From [Mycobacterium] manitobense (lineage in GTDB: Bacteria; Actinomycetota; Actinomycetes; Mycobacteriales; Mycobacteriaceae), in contig NZ_JACKSJ010000043.1 in NCBI RefSeq assembly GCF_025821665.1, positions 1 through 64,000 on the forward strand: 64,000 nucleotides of DNA. Reading direction: 5' to 3'. The notes below the pieces were generated by a model, which was not told the DNA's origin, searched no databases, and saw only the letters and a program-made list of their open reading frames with translations. Made by a program: the position numbers and the translations under genes. Below, one piece after another: positions 8,520 through 16,347 of the stretch (position 1 is its first letter; each line of letters begins with the position of its first letter).

Positions 8520-9908
8520 TCAGCCCACCGCCAGCGCCAGTGTCCGCACGCCCTCGCCGATCTGGGTCTCGGTCAGGTTGGCGTAGCCCAGGATCAGGCC
8601 GGGCGGTGCGGCCGCGGGATCGTGGTAACAGGGGGCGAGTGCCTCCACCCGCACCCGCATCGCGCCCGCCCGTCGCACCACGTCGTCGATCGGAACGCCC
8701 GCGGGCAGCAGCACCGTCAGGTGCAGGCCCGCCGCGGCGCCGAGCACGGTGGCCTCGGGCAGATCACGATAGAGCGCACGCAACAACGCATTTCGCCGTG
8801 ACACGTACCTGCGGCGCATCTGGCGCAGATGCCGGTCGTAGCCGCCCGAGGTGAGCAGCTCGGCCAGTGCGATCTGGTCCATCACCGGGCTGCCGGTGTC
8901 GGCCAGCCCCTTGGCGACGGTGACGGGGCCGACGAGGTCGGTGGGCAGCACCATCCAGCCGATCCGCAGGCCCGGGGCGAGCGTCTTGCTCGTCGACCCC
9001 ACGTACACCACCCGGTCGGGCGCCATCCCCTGCAGGGCCCCGACCGGCGCACGGTCGTAGCGGTATTCGGCGTCGTAGTCGTCCTCGACCACCAGGTGGC
9101 CGGCCCGCGCCCAGTCCAGCAGGGCGGTGCGCCGCGCCGCGGTGAGCACCACGCCGGTCGGCGAATGGTGCGCCGGGGTGGCCAGCACCACGTGAGCGCC
9201 GCAGGCGGCCAGTGCCGCCACGTCCAGGCCGTGCTCGTCGACCGGAGCGGCGACGGGTTCGATCCCGTTGTGCTGCAGCACCATCCGGTGCAGCCAGAAC
9301 CCGGGGTCCTCCGTGGCGAAGGGCCGGTCGGCCAGCACCCGGGCGAGCAGGGTCACGGCCTGCGTGACGCCGGACGTGAGCACGATGTGCTGTGGGTCGG
9401 CCTGCACGCCGCGGGTGCGCCGCAGGTAGTCCGCCAGCGCGGCACGCGTGGCGGGCACGCCCTGCGGTGCGACGTATCCGAGTGCCTCCGACGGGGTGCG
9501 GGCCAGGCCGAGGCGCAGCGCGCGCAGCCAGGCGTCCCGCGGGAAGCTGCCGAGATCGGGTGTGCCCGGCCGGAAGTCGACGTCGTAGCGGGGCGGCGAG
9601 TCGACAGTATGCCGCTCGGCCGGTGCGCGGGCGCCGTCGACGGCCGCCACCCGCGTCCCCGATCCCTGCCTGCTCAGCAGGAAGCCCTCGGCGGTGAGCT
9701 GGTCGTAGGCCTCCACCACCAGCCGACGGGACACGCCGAGGTCGGCGGCGAGCACCCGGCTCGAGGGTAGCCGGGTGCCCTCGGCCAGCCGGCCGGCGCG
9801 GATCGCGTCGCGCAGGCCGTCGGCGAGCTGGCGGTGCAGCGGAACAGGGCGGCCGCGATCCACGTGCACCAGCAGCTCCGGCCCCGAACTGGTACCCGAA
9901 ACCGGCAT
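8520..9908 (-). CDS. MocR/PdxR-type regulator with aminotransferase domain
   Basis: A 462-residue complete MocR protein: GntR winged helix at about 15-85 (PLHRQLADGLRDAIRAGRL, LPSSRVLAADLGVSRRLV), a linker to about 110, then a fold-type I aminotransferase domain. PLP contacts are visible: VVEDDYDAEY, and Lys308 in VGSTSKTLAPGLRIGW. Such proteins repress or activate divergently placed genes in response to PLP or amino compounds. It is divergent from the small membrane protein and epimerase pair, with 47 bp between starts. It is a different gene from the MocR cut by the left edge. Confidence 0.93.
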   Translation of the reverse strand: MPVSGTSSGPELLVHVDRGRPVPLHRQLADGLRDAIRAGRLAEGTRLPSSRVLAADLGVSRRLVVEAYDQLTAEGFLLSRQGSGTRVAAVDGARAPAERHTVDSPPRYDVDFRPGTPDLGSFPRDAWLRALRLGLARTPSEALGYVAPQGVPATRAALADYLRRTRGVQADPQHIVLTSGVTQAVTLLARVLADRPFATEDPGFWLHRMVLQHNGIEPVAAPVDEHGLDVAALAACGAHVVLATPAHHSPTGVVLTAARRTALLDWARAGHLVVEDDYDAEYRYDRAPVGALQGMAPDRVVYVGSTSKTLAPGLRIGWMVLPTDLVGPVTVAKGLADTGSPVMDQIALAELLTSGGYDRHLRQMRRRYVSRRNALLRALYRDLPEATVLGAAAGLHLTVLLPAGVPIDDVVRRAGAMRVRVEALAPCYHDPAAAPPGLILGYANLTETQIGEGVRTLALAVG

Positions 9909-9955
9909 GGAAGTGGAGCCTAGTACGGAGCCACCCGCGGGATAGCGTGATCGTC

Positions 9956-10366
9956 ATGACCACCGCGACTGTCCGTGCCCCGTCGCGCTACGCCGAGGTG
10001 GTGCTGGTCGTGTTCGGGGTGTACTCGGTGCTCGTCGGCCTGTTCATGCTGGTCGCACCGGGAGCCTTCTTCGACACGCTCGGCAACTTCGGCGTGCGCA
10101 ACGACCACTACATCTTCGACAACGCCTCGTTCGAACTGCCGCTCGGTCTGATGATGCTTGCCGCCGCGCGATGGCCGTCATGGCGGGTGCCCGCGCTGGC
10201 GTTCGCCGCGCTGCACTGGGCTGTGCACGCGGTCAGCCACCTCGTCGACCCGCACCACGGCGCCGGCGACTGGGTCGGCTGGCTGGAGGCCGCGGGTCTG
10301 GTGATCACCACCGCCATCCTGGCGATCGCGTTGCGTCACAGCATCACTGCGCAGCGGCGGTCATGA
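9956..10366 (+). CDS. Small four-helix membrane protein, unknown function
   Basis: A 136-residue protein with four hydrophobic stretches: VVLVVFGVYSVLVGLFMLV, LPLGLMMLAAA, ALAFAALHWAVHAVSHL, and AGLVITTAILAIAL. Several His residues fall in the third and fourth segments (HWAVHAVSHLVDPHHG). The ATG at 9956 is preferred over the GTG at 9947. Its stop overlaps the start of the epimerase gene (ATGA), so the two are coupled and both probably answer to the divergent MocR regulator. It is not recognised beyond a general resemblance to DoxX/DUF4267-type small membrane proteins. Confidence 0.8.
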   Translation: MTTATVRAPSRYAEVVLVVFGVYSVLVGLFMLVAPGAFFDTLGNFGVRNDHYIFDNASFELPLGLMMLAAARWPSWRVPALAFAALHWAVHAVSHLVDPHHGAGDWVGWLEAAGLVITTAILAIALRHSITAQRRS

Positions 10367-11253
10367 GGGTCCTGGTTGCCGGCGCGACGAGTGTGCCCGG
10401 CCTCCCACTGCTGCGCGAACTGCGCGCCCGCGGTCACGACGTGGTCGGCATGACCCGGTCGGCCGCCAGGACCGCGCAGATCGCCGCGACCGGAGCGGAT
10501 CCGGTGGTGGCCGACGTGTTCGACACCGCCGAGGTCGAGGCGGTGCTCGCCGACGTCGCCCCCGAGGCGGTGGTCAGCCTGCTCACCACGCTGCCGAAGT
10601 ACGGGCCGTTGCGGGCCAAGGACTTCGAGCCCGCGACCAAGCTGTGGAGCATCGGCGCACCGAATCTGGTGGCCGCCGCGAAACGGGCAGGCGTCCAACG
10701 GGTGGTGGCCGAGTCGGTGATCTTCGCCTACGGCTACCCGCCGGCCGGGCCGCCGCTGATGGACGAGTCCGACCCGTATCCCGGACCGCCGCCACCGGAC
10801 GGCGCCGGGTTCCTCGGTGCGCTGCGCGCGATGGAACAGACGGTGCTCTCCGCCGACGGAATCGTGTTGCGCTACGGCGTGTTCTACGGCCCGGGCGTCA
10901 CCCACGACGACCTGTTCCGGAAGCTCGCAAGGTTCTGGGCCGTGCCCGCGCTGACGGGCAGCGGGATCCTGTCCTGGGTGCACATCGACGACGTCGCCCG
11001 CGCGACCGCCGACGCGGTCGAGAAGGGCAGGCCGGGCCAGATCTACAACGTCGTCGACGACCGGCCGCAGTCGTTCGGCGACTACATCCGCGAACTCAAC
11101 GCGAGACTCGGCAGGCCGAAGCCGTGGCCGATTTCCTCGAAGGTCGTCGGCCTGGTGTCGTCCTATCCGGCGACGGCGTTCGGCAACACCTGGCTACCGC
11201 TGTCCAACGCGAAGGCCAGGGCCGAGCTCGGCTTCGCGCCTATTCCCCGGTGA
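10363..11253 (+). CDS. NAD(P)-dependent epimerase/dehydratase-family protein (extended SDR)
   Basis: A 296-residue extended short-chain dehydrogenase. The nucleotide site is MRVLVAGATSVPG at the N-terminus, a variant of GxxGxxG. GVFYGPG and SWVHIDDVARATADAV are typical of NAD-dependent epimerases. The usual YxxxK is not clear, since the corresponding region reads FAYGYPPAG, so catalysis may differ. It is translationally coupled to the upstream membrane protein by an ATGA overlap. The last codons overlap the convergent crotonase gene by 14 bp. The substrate is unknown. Confidence 0.85.
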   Translation: MRVLVAGATSVPGLPLLRELRARGHDVVGMTRSAARTAQIAATGADPVVADVFDTAEVEAVLADVAPEAVVSLLTTLPKYGPLRAKDFEPATKLWSIGAPNLVAAAKRAGVQRVVAESVIFAYGYPPAGPPLMDESDPYPGPPPPDGAGFLGALRAMEQTVLSADGIVLRYGVFYGPGVTHDDLFRKLARFWAVPALTGSGILSWVHIDDVARATADAVEKGRPGQIYNVVDDRPQSFGDYIRELNARLGRPKPWPISSKVVGLVSSYPATAFGNTWLPLSNAKARAELGFAPIPR

Positions 11254-12064
11254 ACTCCGGCGGCCGCTTGGCGAACAGCGCGGTGATGCCCTCGGTCAGG
11301 TCCTTGCTCGGCAGGAACGCCGCGTTCCACGCCGCGACGTAGCGCAGGCTCGCCGCGACCTGCGCGGTGCGCTGCTCGTCGAGCACGTCCTTGACGCCCT
11401 GGACCACCAACGGCGGGTTGGCCGCGATCTCGGCGGCGGTGGCGTGTGCGGCGGCCAGCGCGGCGTCGGCGTCGTCGTAGACGTCGTTGACCAGTCCGAT
11501 GCGCGCCGCGCGCTGTGCATCGATGTCCTTGCCCGTCAAAGCCAGTTCGCGCAGGTGCCCGTCGGACAGGATCAGCGGCAGCCGCGCCAGGCTGCCGACG
11601 TCGGCGACGATGGCCAGCTTGACCTCGCGCACCGAGAACTTCGCGTCGGCGCTGGCGTAGCGGATGTCGACGGCGCTGATGAGGTCGACGCCGCCGCCGA
11701 TGCACCAGCCGTGCACCGAGGCGATGGTCGGCGTCCGGCAGTCGGCGACCGCGGTGATCGCCTGCTGCATCTTCTTCAGGCGGGTGTGGAAGTCGGTGCG
11801 GGCCCTGGCAAGCGCACCGTCGGCGAGCATCGGGGTCAGCGTGTCGCCCATGGCGGCCAGGTCGAGGCCGTAGCTGAAGTTCCTGCCCGATCCCGTCAGC
11901 ACGATGGCGCGCACGTCGGGGTCGGCGTCCAGCGCGGTGAACACCTCGGGGAGCTCGGCCCAGAAGGCCGGTCCCATCGCGTTGCCCTTGCCGGGGCCGA
12001 TCAGCGTCACCCGCGCGACGTGGTCGTCGACGTCGACGGTGACCGACTCGTATGTTTCACCCAT
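11240..12064 (-). CDS. echA21: Enoyl-CoA hydratase/isomerase, dienoyl-CoA isomerase-like
   Basis: A 274-residue crotonase-fold protein. The oxyanion-hole segment is GWCIGGGVDLISAVDIRYAS. The following REVKLAIVAD places a Glu and an Asp eight residues apart, the pair used by ECH1-type delta3,5-delta2,4-dienoyl-CoA isomerases, rather than the two Glu residues of a hydratase. It therefore probably acts in beta-oxidation of unsaturated acyl chains. It is preceded on the same strand, with a divergent stretch, by a lipoprotein gene. Its position matches EchA21 (Rv3774). The start ATG at 12064 is clear. Confidence 0.88.
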   Translation of the reverse strand: MGETYESVTVDVDDHVARVTLIGPGKGNAMGPAFWAELPEVFTALDADPDVRAIVLTGSGRNFSYGLDLAAMGDTLTPMLADGALARARTDFHTRLKKMQQAITAVADCRTPTIASVHGWCIGGGVDLISAVDIRYASADAKFSVREVKLAIVADVGSLARLPLILSDGHLRELALTGKDIDAQRAARIGLVNDVYDDADAALAAAHATAAEIAANPPLVVQGVKDVLDEQRTAQVAASLRYVAAWNAAFLPSKDLTEGITALFAKRPPEFTGE

Positions 12065-12085
12065 GCCGTGCAGGCTATCGCCCGG

Positions 12086-12532
12086 CTATCCGCCCGGTCC
12101 GAGCACGGCGTCGCGCACCGGGGAGTCCGGCAGGATCTGGCACATGGCGTCGGCCATGATCTGCGCGACCCACGGCTCGTCGATCCCGCTGGCCTGCTCG
12201 GCGAGTATCGCCTTGATCACCGCGAGCCGGGTGGCCTCGTCGAGGCCCTGGTACTCCGAGCACGTCATCGTCGTGGCATTCGGCGGGGCGGGCACCTCCG
12301 GCACCGGCGTCGACCCCGGCAGGCCCGGGATCTTGAAATCGGGCATGCCCGGAATCTGCGGCAGTCCGGGAATGGCGGGCATCCCGGTGGGTGCGTCCGG
12401 TGTCGACGGCGACGACAGCGGCGGGCCGGGCTCGGTGGTCTGTGCGACCGTGCCGGTGGTGGTGTTCGAGCAGCCGGCCAGGACGCCGGCGGCGATCAGC
12501 GCTGTCGCCGCCACCCGCATACGGGTCTTCAT
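12086..12532 (-). CDS. Proline-rich secreted lipoprotein
   Basis: A 148-residue protein with a lipoprotein signal peptide: basic MKTRMR, a hydrophobic core, then the lipobox LAGC with Cys21. After a Ser/Thr and proline-rich spacer (repeats of the type IPGLP/IPGMP) comes a small C-terminal domain with two cysteines (TMTCSEYQGLDEATRL and MADAMCQILPDS) likely to form a disulfide. The tail has the look of small HdeA-like or mycobacterial Cys-pair secreted domains. The product should be anchored to the outer face of the cell membrane. No function is assignable. Confidence 0.8.
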   Translation of the reverse strand: MKTRMRVAATALIAAGVLAGCSNTTTGTVAQTTEPGPPLSSPSTPDAPTGMPAIPGLPQIPGMPDFKIPGLPGSTPVPEVPAPPNATTMTCSEYQGLDEATRLAVIKAILAEQASGIDEPWVAQIMADAMCQILPDSPVRDAVLGPGG

Positions 12533-12573
12533 CTGGGCAACGATAGGCGGTCGGGCGTCGTAGCGTAGGAGGC

Positions 12574-13146
12574 ATGGCCCCTGACTTGCGTCCCGGACCC
12601 GACTCGCCGCCGCTCGACGAACTGGACGCCGCTGAGAAATCCCTCGTCGTGTTGCAGCAGGTGGTGCACGGCATCGCCGAGGACGACCTGACCAAGCAGA
12701 CGCCGTGCCGCGAATACGACGTCGCGAGCCTGACCGACCACCTGCTCGGGTCGATCACCGCCCTCGGTGGCGCCGCGGGTGCGGAGTTCGGCGAGCGCGA
12801 CCCGCACGACTCGGTGGAGCGGCAGGTGATCCTCGCGGCCAGGCCGGCGCTGGACGCCTGGCGCAGGCGCGGGTTGGACGGCAAGGCGGGCTCGCGGGAG
12901 ACGCCCGCGACGGTGCTCGCAGGGATCCTGTCGATCGAGTTCCTGGTGCACGGCTGGGATTACGCCCAGGCGACCGGTCGCCCGTTCGACGCCCCAGACT
13001 CGCTGACCGACTACGTCTACGACCTGACGCGCAAGATCATCACACCCGAGGGCCGCAAGACCGTTGGTTTCGACGATCCGGTCGACGTGCCCGACGACGC
13101 CGCCCCGCTGCAGCGCCTGCTGGCCTTCACCGGCCGCAGCGTCTAG
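12574..13146 (+). CDS. Mycothiol-dependent maleylpyruvate isomerase-like (DinB fold, TIGR03086-type) protein
   Basis: A 190-residue helical protein. A histidine in LTDHLLGSI and another in VHGWDYAQATGRPF are placed as in the metal-binding DinB/MDMPI superfamily, whose members are often mycothiol-dependent enzymes in actinobacteria. The beginning, VVLQQVVHGIAEDDLTKQTPCREYDV, is typical of this subgroup. The third metal ligand is not certain by eye. It is convergent with the DUF4334 gene, overlapping its stop by four bases. It corresponds in place to Rv3773c. The reaction is unknown. Confidence 0.82.
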   Translation: MAPDLRPGPDSPPLDELDAAEKSLVVLQQVVHGIAEDDLTKQTPCREYDVASLTDHLLGSITALGGAAGAEFGERDPHDSVERQVILAARPALDAWRRRGLDGKAGSRETPATVLAGILSIEFLVHGWDYAQATGRPFDAPDSLTDYVYDLTRKIITPEGRKTVGFDDPVDVPDDAAPLQRLLAFTGRSV

Positions 13147-13613
13147 ACCCGCTCGAGCCAGAAGTACAGGTAGCGGGTGCCGTCGAGCGCGCCCTTGCCG
13201 TTCATGATGCCCAGCATCGTGTTGTCGTCCACCTTCTTGAAGTGGTCGTGCACGGGCCTGCCGTCGTAGACCATCGTCGCGGTCACCTCGCCGCGGAACT
13301 CCTCCATCCAGAGGCTGGCCTCGCCCTTCATCGCCTCGGTGTTGGAGAACTTGTTGCCGTCGGCGTCCAGGCACACCAGCGGCTTGGCGTCGGCGGCCGA
13401 GTGGAACGTCTTGCCGAACCAGTTCAGCCGGTTCATGAAGCCGTTGGCCTTGTGGCCGGTCTGGAACTCGCCGCCCTTCCACTCGCCGATCAGGAAGTCG
13501 ATGGTCACCGGCGCCAGCGTCGCCCAGAACTCGTCGAGTTCCGCGTCGGCGATCTCGCCGGTTCGCGAGGTCAACTCGACGAACTGCTGACGGGCGGTGG
13601 TGGTGTCGGTCAT
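13143..13613 (-). CDS. GXWXG / DUF4334 domain protein
   Basis: A 156-residue protein with the motif IGEWKGGEF (GXWXG) near residue 41, followed by WFGKTFHSA and a beta-rich half with VYDGRPVHDHFKKVDDNTMLGIMNGKG, the layout of GXWXG plus DUF4334. The family may bind lipids or small ligands, but no activity is established. Its ATG overlaps the hisC/pat stop (ATGA), so it is translated with the aminotransferase. It corresponds to Rv3771c. Confidence 0.87.
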   Translation of the reverse strand: MTDTTTARQQFVELTSRTGEIADAELDEFWATLAPVTIDFLIGEWKGGEFQTGHKANGFMNRLNWFGKTFHSAADAKPLVCLDADGNKFSNTEAMKGEASLWMEEFRGEVTATMVYDGRPVHDHFKKVDDNTMLGIMNGKGALDGTRYLYFWLERV

Positions 13614-14665
13614 CGGTCTCCGATCCAGGCGGTGGCGAATTCGAGGAAGGCGTCGTTCTCGGCGGGTGAGGCGACGGTGACCCGGACGCCGTCCTCACCG
13701 TAGGGGCGCACCACCAACCGGTTGTCGGCGGCCCGCGCCACGAAGTCCAGCGTGCGGCCGGCCAGCGGCAGCCACACGAAGTTCGCCTGCGACGGCGGCA
13801 GGTCGTACCCGGCGTCGCGCAGCGCGGCGCTCACCCGGGCGCGTTCGGCGACGATGTCGTCGGTGCGGGCCAGCAGCTCGTCGGCGGCATCCAGGGAGGC
13901 GATGGCCGCGGCCTGCGAGATGCTGCCTGCACTGAACGGGACGTAGACCTTGGCGAGCGCGGTGGCGACGTCCGGGTCGGCAACCGCGTAGCCGACGCGC
14001 AGGCCGGCCAGGCCGTAGGCCTTCGAAAAGGTGCGCAGCACCACCACATTGCGGTGCGCGCGGACGAGACCGAAGCTGTCGGGCAGCAGACCGTCGCGGA
14101 TGAACTCGACGTAGGCCTCGTCGATGGCGACCAGGATGTGCGGCGGCACCGCGGCGACGAAGCGGGCCAGCGCCTCGGGGTCGACGACGGTGCTCGTCGG
14201 ATTGTTCGGGTTGCAGACGAAGATCAGCCGGGTGCGGTCGGTGATCGCGGCGAGCATCGCGTCGAGGTCGTGGGTGTGGTCGCGCAGCGGCACCTGCACG
14301 GGGGTGGCGCCGGCCGTGCGGACCTGCAGCGGGTAGATCTCGAAGCTGCGCCAGCCGAACATCACCTCGTCACCGACCGAGGAGGTGATCTGCACCAGCT
14401 GCTGGCACAGGCTGACCGAGCCGCAGCCCACCGAGATGTTCTCGGGCGCGAAGCCGGTGTACTTGGCGAGGTGTTCGCGGAGCTCGACGTTGCCGTTGTC
14501 GGGATAGCGGTTGACGTGGCCGGCGGCCTGCTCGATCGCGGCGCGCACGCTGGGCAGCGGCCCGTGCACGGTCTCGTTGCTGGCGATCTTGATGGCTCCG
14601 GGCACCGTCTTGCCCGCTGTGTATGCCGGGATGTCGGCCAGCACGGGACGGAGGCGGGCGGTCAC
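13610..14665 (-). CDS. pat: Aromatic / histidinol-phosphate aminotransferase
   Basis: A 351-residue fold-type I aminotransferase. NETVHGPLP, RYPDNGNVELREHLA, FVCNPNNPTST, AIDEAYVEF and the Schiff-base Lys215 in RTFSKAYGLAGLRVGYA are all present, and RPYGEDGVRVTVA carries the carboxylate-binding Arg. In mycobacteria this gene (Rv3772, hisC2/pat) makes phenylalanine and tyrosine from their keto acids. The frame is open upstream to 14890 because of the tRNA, but the family start is the GTG at 14665 (VTARLRPVL). tyrA, the preceding step of tyrosine synthesis, is also in this window. Confidence 0.9.
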   Translation of the reverse strand: MTARLRPVLADIPAYTAGKTVPGAIKIASNETVHGPLPSVRAAIEQAAGHVNRYPDNGNVELREHLAKYTGFAPENISVGCGSVSLCQQLVQITSSVGDEVMFGWRSFEIYPLQVRTAGATPVQVPLRDHTHDLDAMLAAITDRTRLIFVCNPNNPTSTVVDPEALARFVAAVPPHILVAIDEAYVEFIRDGLLPDSFGLVRAHRNVVVLRTFSKAYGLAGLRVGYAVADPDVATALAKVYVPFSAGSISQAAAIASLDAADELLARTDDIVAERARVSAALRDAGYDLPPSQANFVWLPLAGRTLDFVARAADNRLVVRPYGEDGVRVTVASPAENDAFLEFATAWIGDR

Positions 14666-14761
14666 CTGACCAGCATAGGGGCGGCGGGTTTCGGCCCGGG
14701 AAGTGACTTTGCTTCCACCGGTGGCCGGTGTGTACTCTGTGCGCTCGGCGGTAATTCGTCG

Positions 14762-14850
14762 GGAGGCGTGCCAGAGCGGCCGAATGGGACTCACTGCTAA
14801 TGAGTTGTCCCCCTTAAAGGGGACCGGAGGTTCAAATCCTCTCGCCTCCG
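14762..14850 (+). tRNA. tRNA-Ser (anticodon GCU)
   Basis: GGAGGCG (14762-14768) pairs with CGCCTCC (14843-14849), with discriminator G at 14850. The anticodon loop CTGCTAA holds GCT at 14796-14798. A long variable arm (TTGTCCCCCTTAAAGGGG) marks a class II tRNA. CCA is not encoded (CCG follows). Confidence 0.96.
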
Positions 14851-14907
14851 CCGCGGCTGACTCGTCAGCCACACACAACTGAATTGGCAAGACAGAAGAA
14901 CACGCAG

Positions 14908-14980
14908 GCGCCCGTAGCTCAACGGATAGAGCATCTGACTACGGATCAGAAGGTTAGGGGTTCGAATCCCTTCGGGCGCA
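14908..14980 (+). tRNA. tRNA-Arg (anticodon ACG)
   Basis: GCGCCCG (14908-14914) pairs with CGGGCGC (14973-14979), discriminator A at 14980. The TCTGA/TCAGA stem encloses a loop with ACG at 14941-14943, the wobble adenosine that TadA converts to inosine. CCA is not encoded. The tadA gene itself is in this window at 30703. Confidence 0.97.
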
Positions 14981-15025
14981 CACATCTCCCTGCTCGCCGC
15001 GCGGCACCCGCGCTAATCTCGCTGC

Positions 15026-15409
15026 ATGACACCCCCGGTGATCCAGCGCTGGATCGACACCGTCGAAGGCGACGGCGACGCCCGGATCGAGGATCTGCTC
15101 GCCGATGACGCCGTGTTCTACTCGCCCGCCGTGTTCACCGCGCAGGAGGGCCGCGACAAGACCGCCATGTATCTGCGGGCGGCGGCGAAACTGTTCGGTG
15201 GTAACGACTTCCGCTACGTCGGCCAGTGGTTCGGCGAGCGTTCCGCGGTGCTGGAGTTCGTCGCGGACATCGACGGCGTCCACGTCAACGGCGTCGACAT
15301 GATCACCTGGAATGAGGACGGGCTGATCACCGAGTTCAAGGTGATGCTGCGGCCGTTCAAGGCGCTGCAGACCGTGATCCCGAAGATGGCCGAGCTGCTG
15401 GGCGCGTGA
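15026..15409 (+). CDS. SnoaL / NTF2-like cone-fold protein
   Basis: A 127-residue alpha+beta protein: an N-terminal helix (MTPPVIQRWIDTVEGDGD), LLADDAVFYSPAVF, and a terminal strand ITEFKVMLRPFKAL, the layout of SnoaL-like domains. These bind small hydrophobic ligands and may catalyse isomerisation or hydrolysis. No catalytic set can be named. It is followed without gap by the phosphodiesterase gene (TGATG overlap), so the two are cotranscribed. Confidence 0.8.
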   Translation: MTPPVIQRWIDTVEGDGDARIEDLLADDAVFYSPAVFTAQEGRDKTAMYLRAAAKLFGGNDFRYVGQWFGERSAVLEFVADIDGVHVNGVDMITWNEDGLITEFKVMLRPFKALQTVIPKMAELLGA

Positions 15410-15912
15410 TGCGGCTGCTGCTCATCTCCGACACCCACCTGCCGAAGCGGGCGCGCGACCTGCCGCAGCAGGTGTGGGACGAGGTCGAGCGCGCCGACGT
15501 GGTGATCCACGCCGGCGACTGGGTGCAGGCGGCACTGCTCGACGAACTGGAACAGCGCGCGAAACGGCTGGTCGCCTGTTGGGGCAACAACGACGGCGAC
15601 GACCTGCGGTCCCGGCTGCCCGAGCGCGCGGACGTCACGCTCGGTGGCGTCAGGTTCACCGTCGTGCACGAGACGGGCGCATCGGGCGGCCGCGACGCGC
15701 GGATGGCGCGTGAATACCCCGACACCGACGTGCTGGTGTTCGGCCACAGCCACATCCCGTGGGACACGACGGCGGAAACCGGACTGCGACTGCTCAATCC
15801 GGGCTCGCCGACCGACCGCCGCCGTCAGCCGCACTGCACCTACATGACGGCGACGATCGCCGACGGAACCCTGTCGGAGGTCACGCTGCACCGCCTGGAG
15901 CGCCGTGCGTGA
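15409..15912 (+). CDS. YfcE-type metallophosphoesterase
   Basis: A 167-residue calcineurin-like phosphodiesterase. All metal-site motifs are present: SDTH at 8-11, HAGDW, CWGNND, VVHETG, and GHSHIPW, then LNPGSPTDRRRQ, which is typical of the YfcE/MJ0936 group. It would hydrolyse phosphodiesters or phosphomonoesters with a dinuclear metal site. The ATG at 15409 is preferred to the GTG one codon earlier. It is coupled to the SnoaL-like gene before it and overlaps the next gene by 8 bp. Confidence 0.9.
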   Translation: MRLLLISDTHLPKRARDLPQQVWDEVERADVVIHAGDWVQAALLDELEQRAKRLVACWGNNDGDDLRSRLPERADVTLGGVRFTVVHETGASGGRDARMAREYPDTDVLVFGHSHIPWDTTAETGLRLLNPGSPTDRRRQPHCTYMTATIADGTLSEVTLHRLERRA

Positions 15913-16318
15913 CCGCCCGGCCCGGGTGAGCGACGTCCACGAGATCGCGTCGGCCATGCCGCACACCACCCGGGTCGAGGGCCCCAAGGGCAACGCCATC
16001 TACCAGGTGGGCGGCAAGTCGTTCGTGTTCTTCCGCACGCCGCAGCCCGACGCCGCCGACCCGGACACCGGTCAGCGCCATCCCGACGTGATCATGATCT
16101 GGGTGGAGTCGGAGATGGACAAGCTGTCGCTGATCCAGGATCCCGGGTCGCCGTTCTTCACCACCGAGCGCTTCGACGGTCACCTCTCGGTGCTGGTGCG
16201 CGGCAGTGAGATCGGCCGGATCGGGCGGGCTGAACTGACCGAGCTGATCCAGGACGCCTGGCTGTCGCGGGCCTCCAAACGCCGTGGTGAACGCTGGTTG
16301 GCCGATCGGGGCGACTGA
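15905..16318 (+). CDS. MmcQ/YjbR-family DNA-binding-like protein
   Basis: A 137-residue alpha/beta protein matching the MmcQ/YjbR (DUF419) pattern: EIASAMPHTTRVEGPKGNAIYQVGGKSFVFF at the start and a C-terminal helix LTELIQDAWLSRASKRRGERW. These proteins have a double-psi or YjbR fold and an unproven DNA-binding role. The start is uncertain between GTG 15905, overlapping the esterase end, and GTG 15926. It is the last gene of a three-gene run. Confidence 0.78.
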   Translation: MRDRPARVSDVHEIASAMPHTTRVEGPKGNAIYQVGGKSFVFFRTPQPDAADPDTGQRHPDVIMIWVESEMDKLSLIQDPGSPFFTTERFDGHLSVLVRGSEIGRIGRAELTELIQDAWLSRASKRRGERWLADRGD

Positions 16319-16347
16319 CGGCAACGCCCTGCGTTGACGCCCGCGGG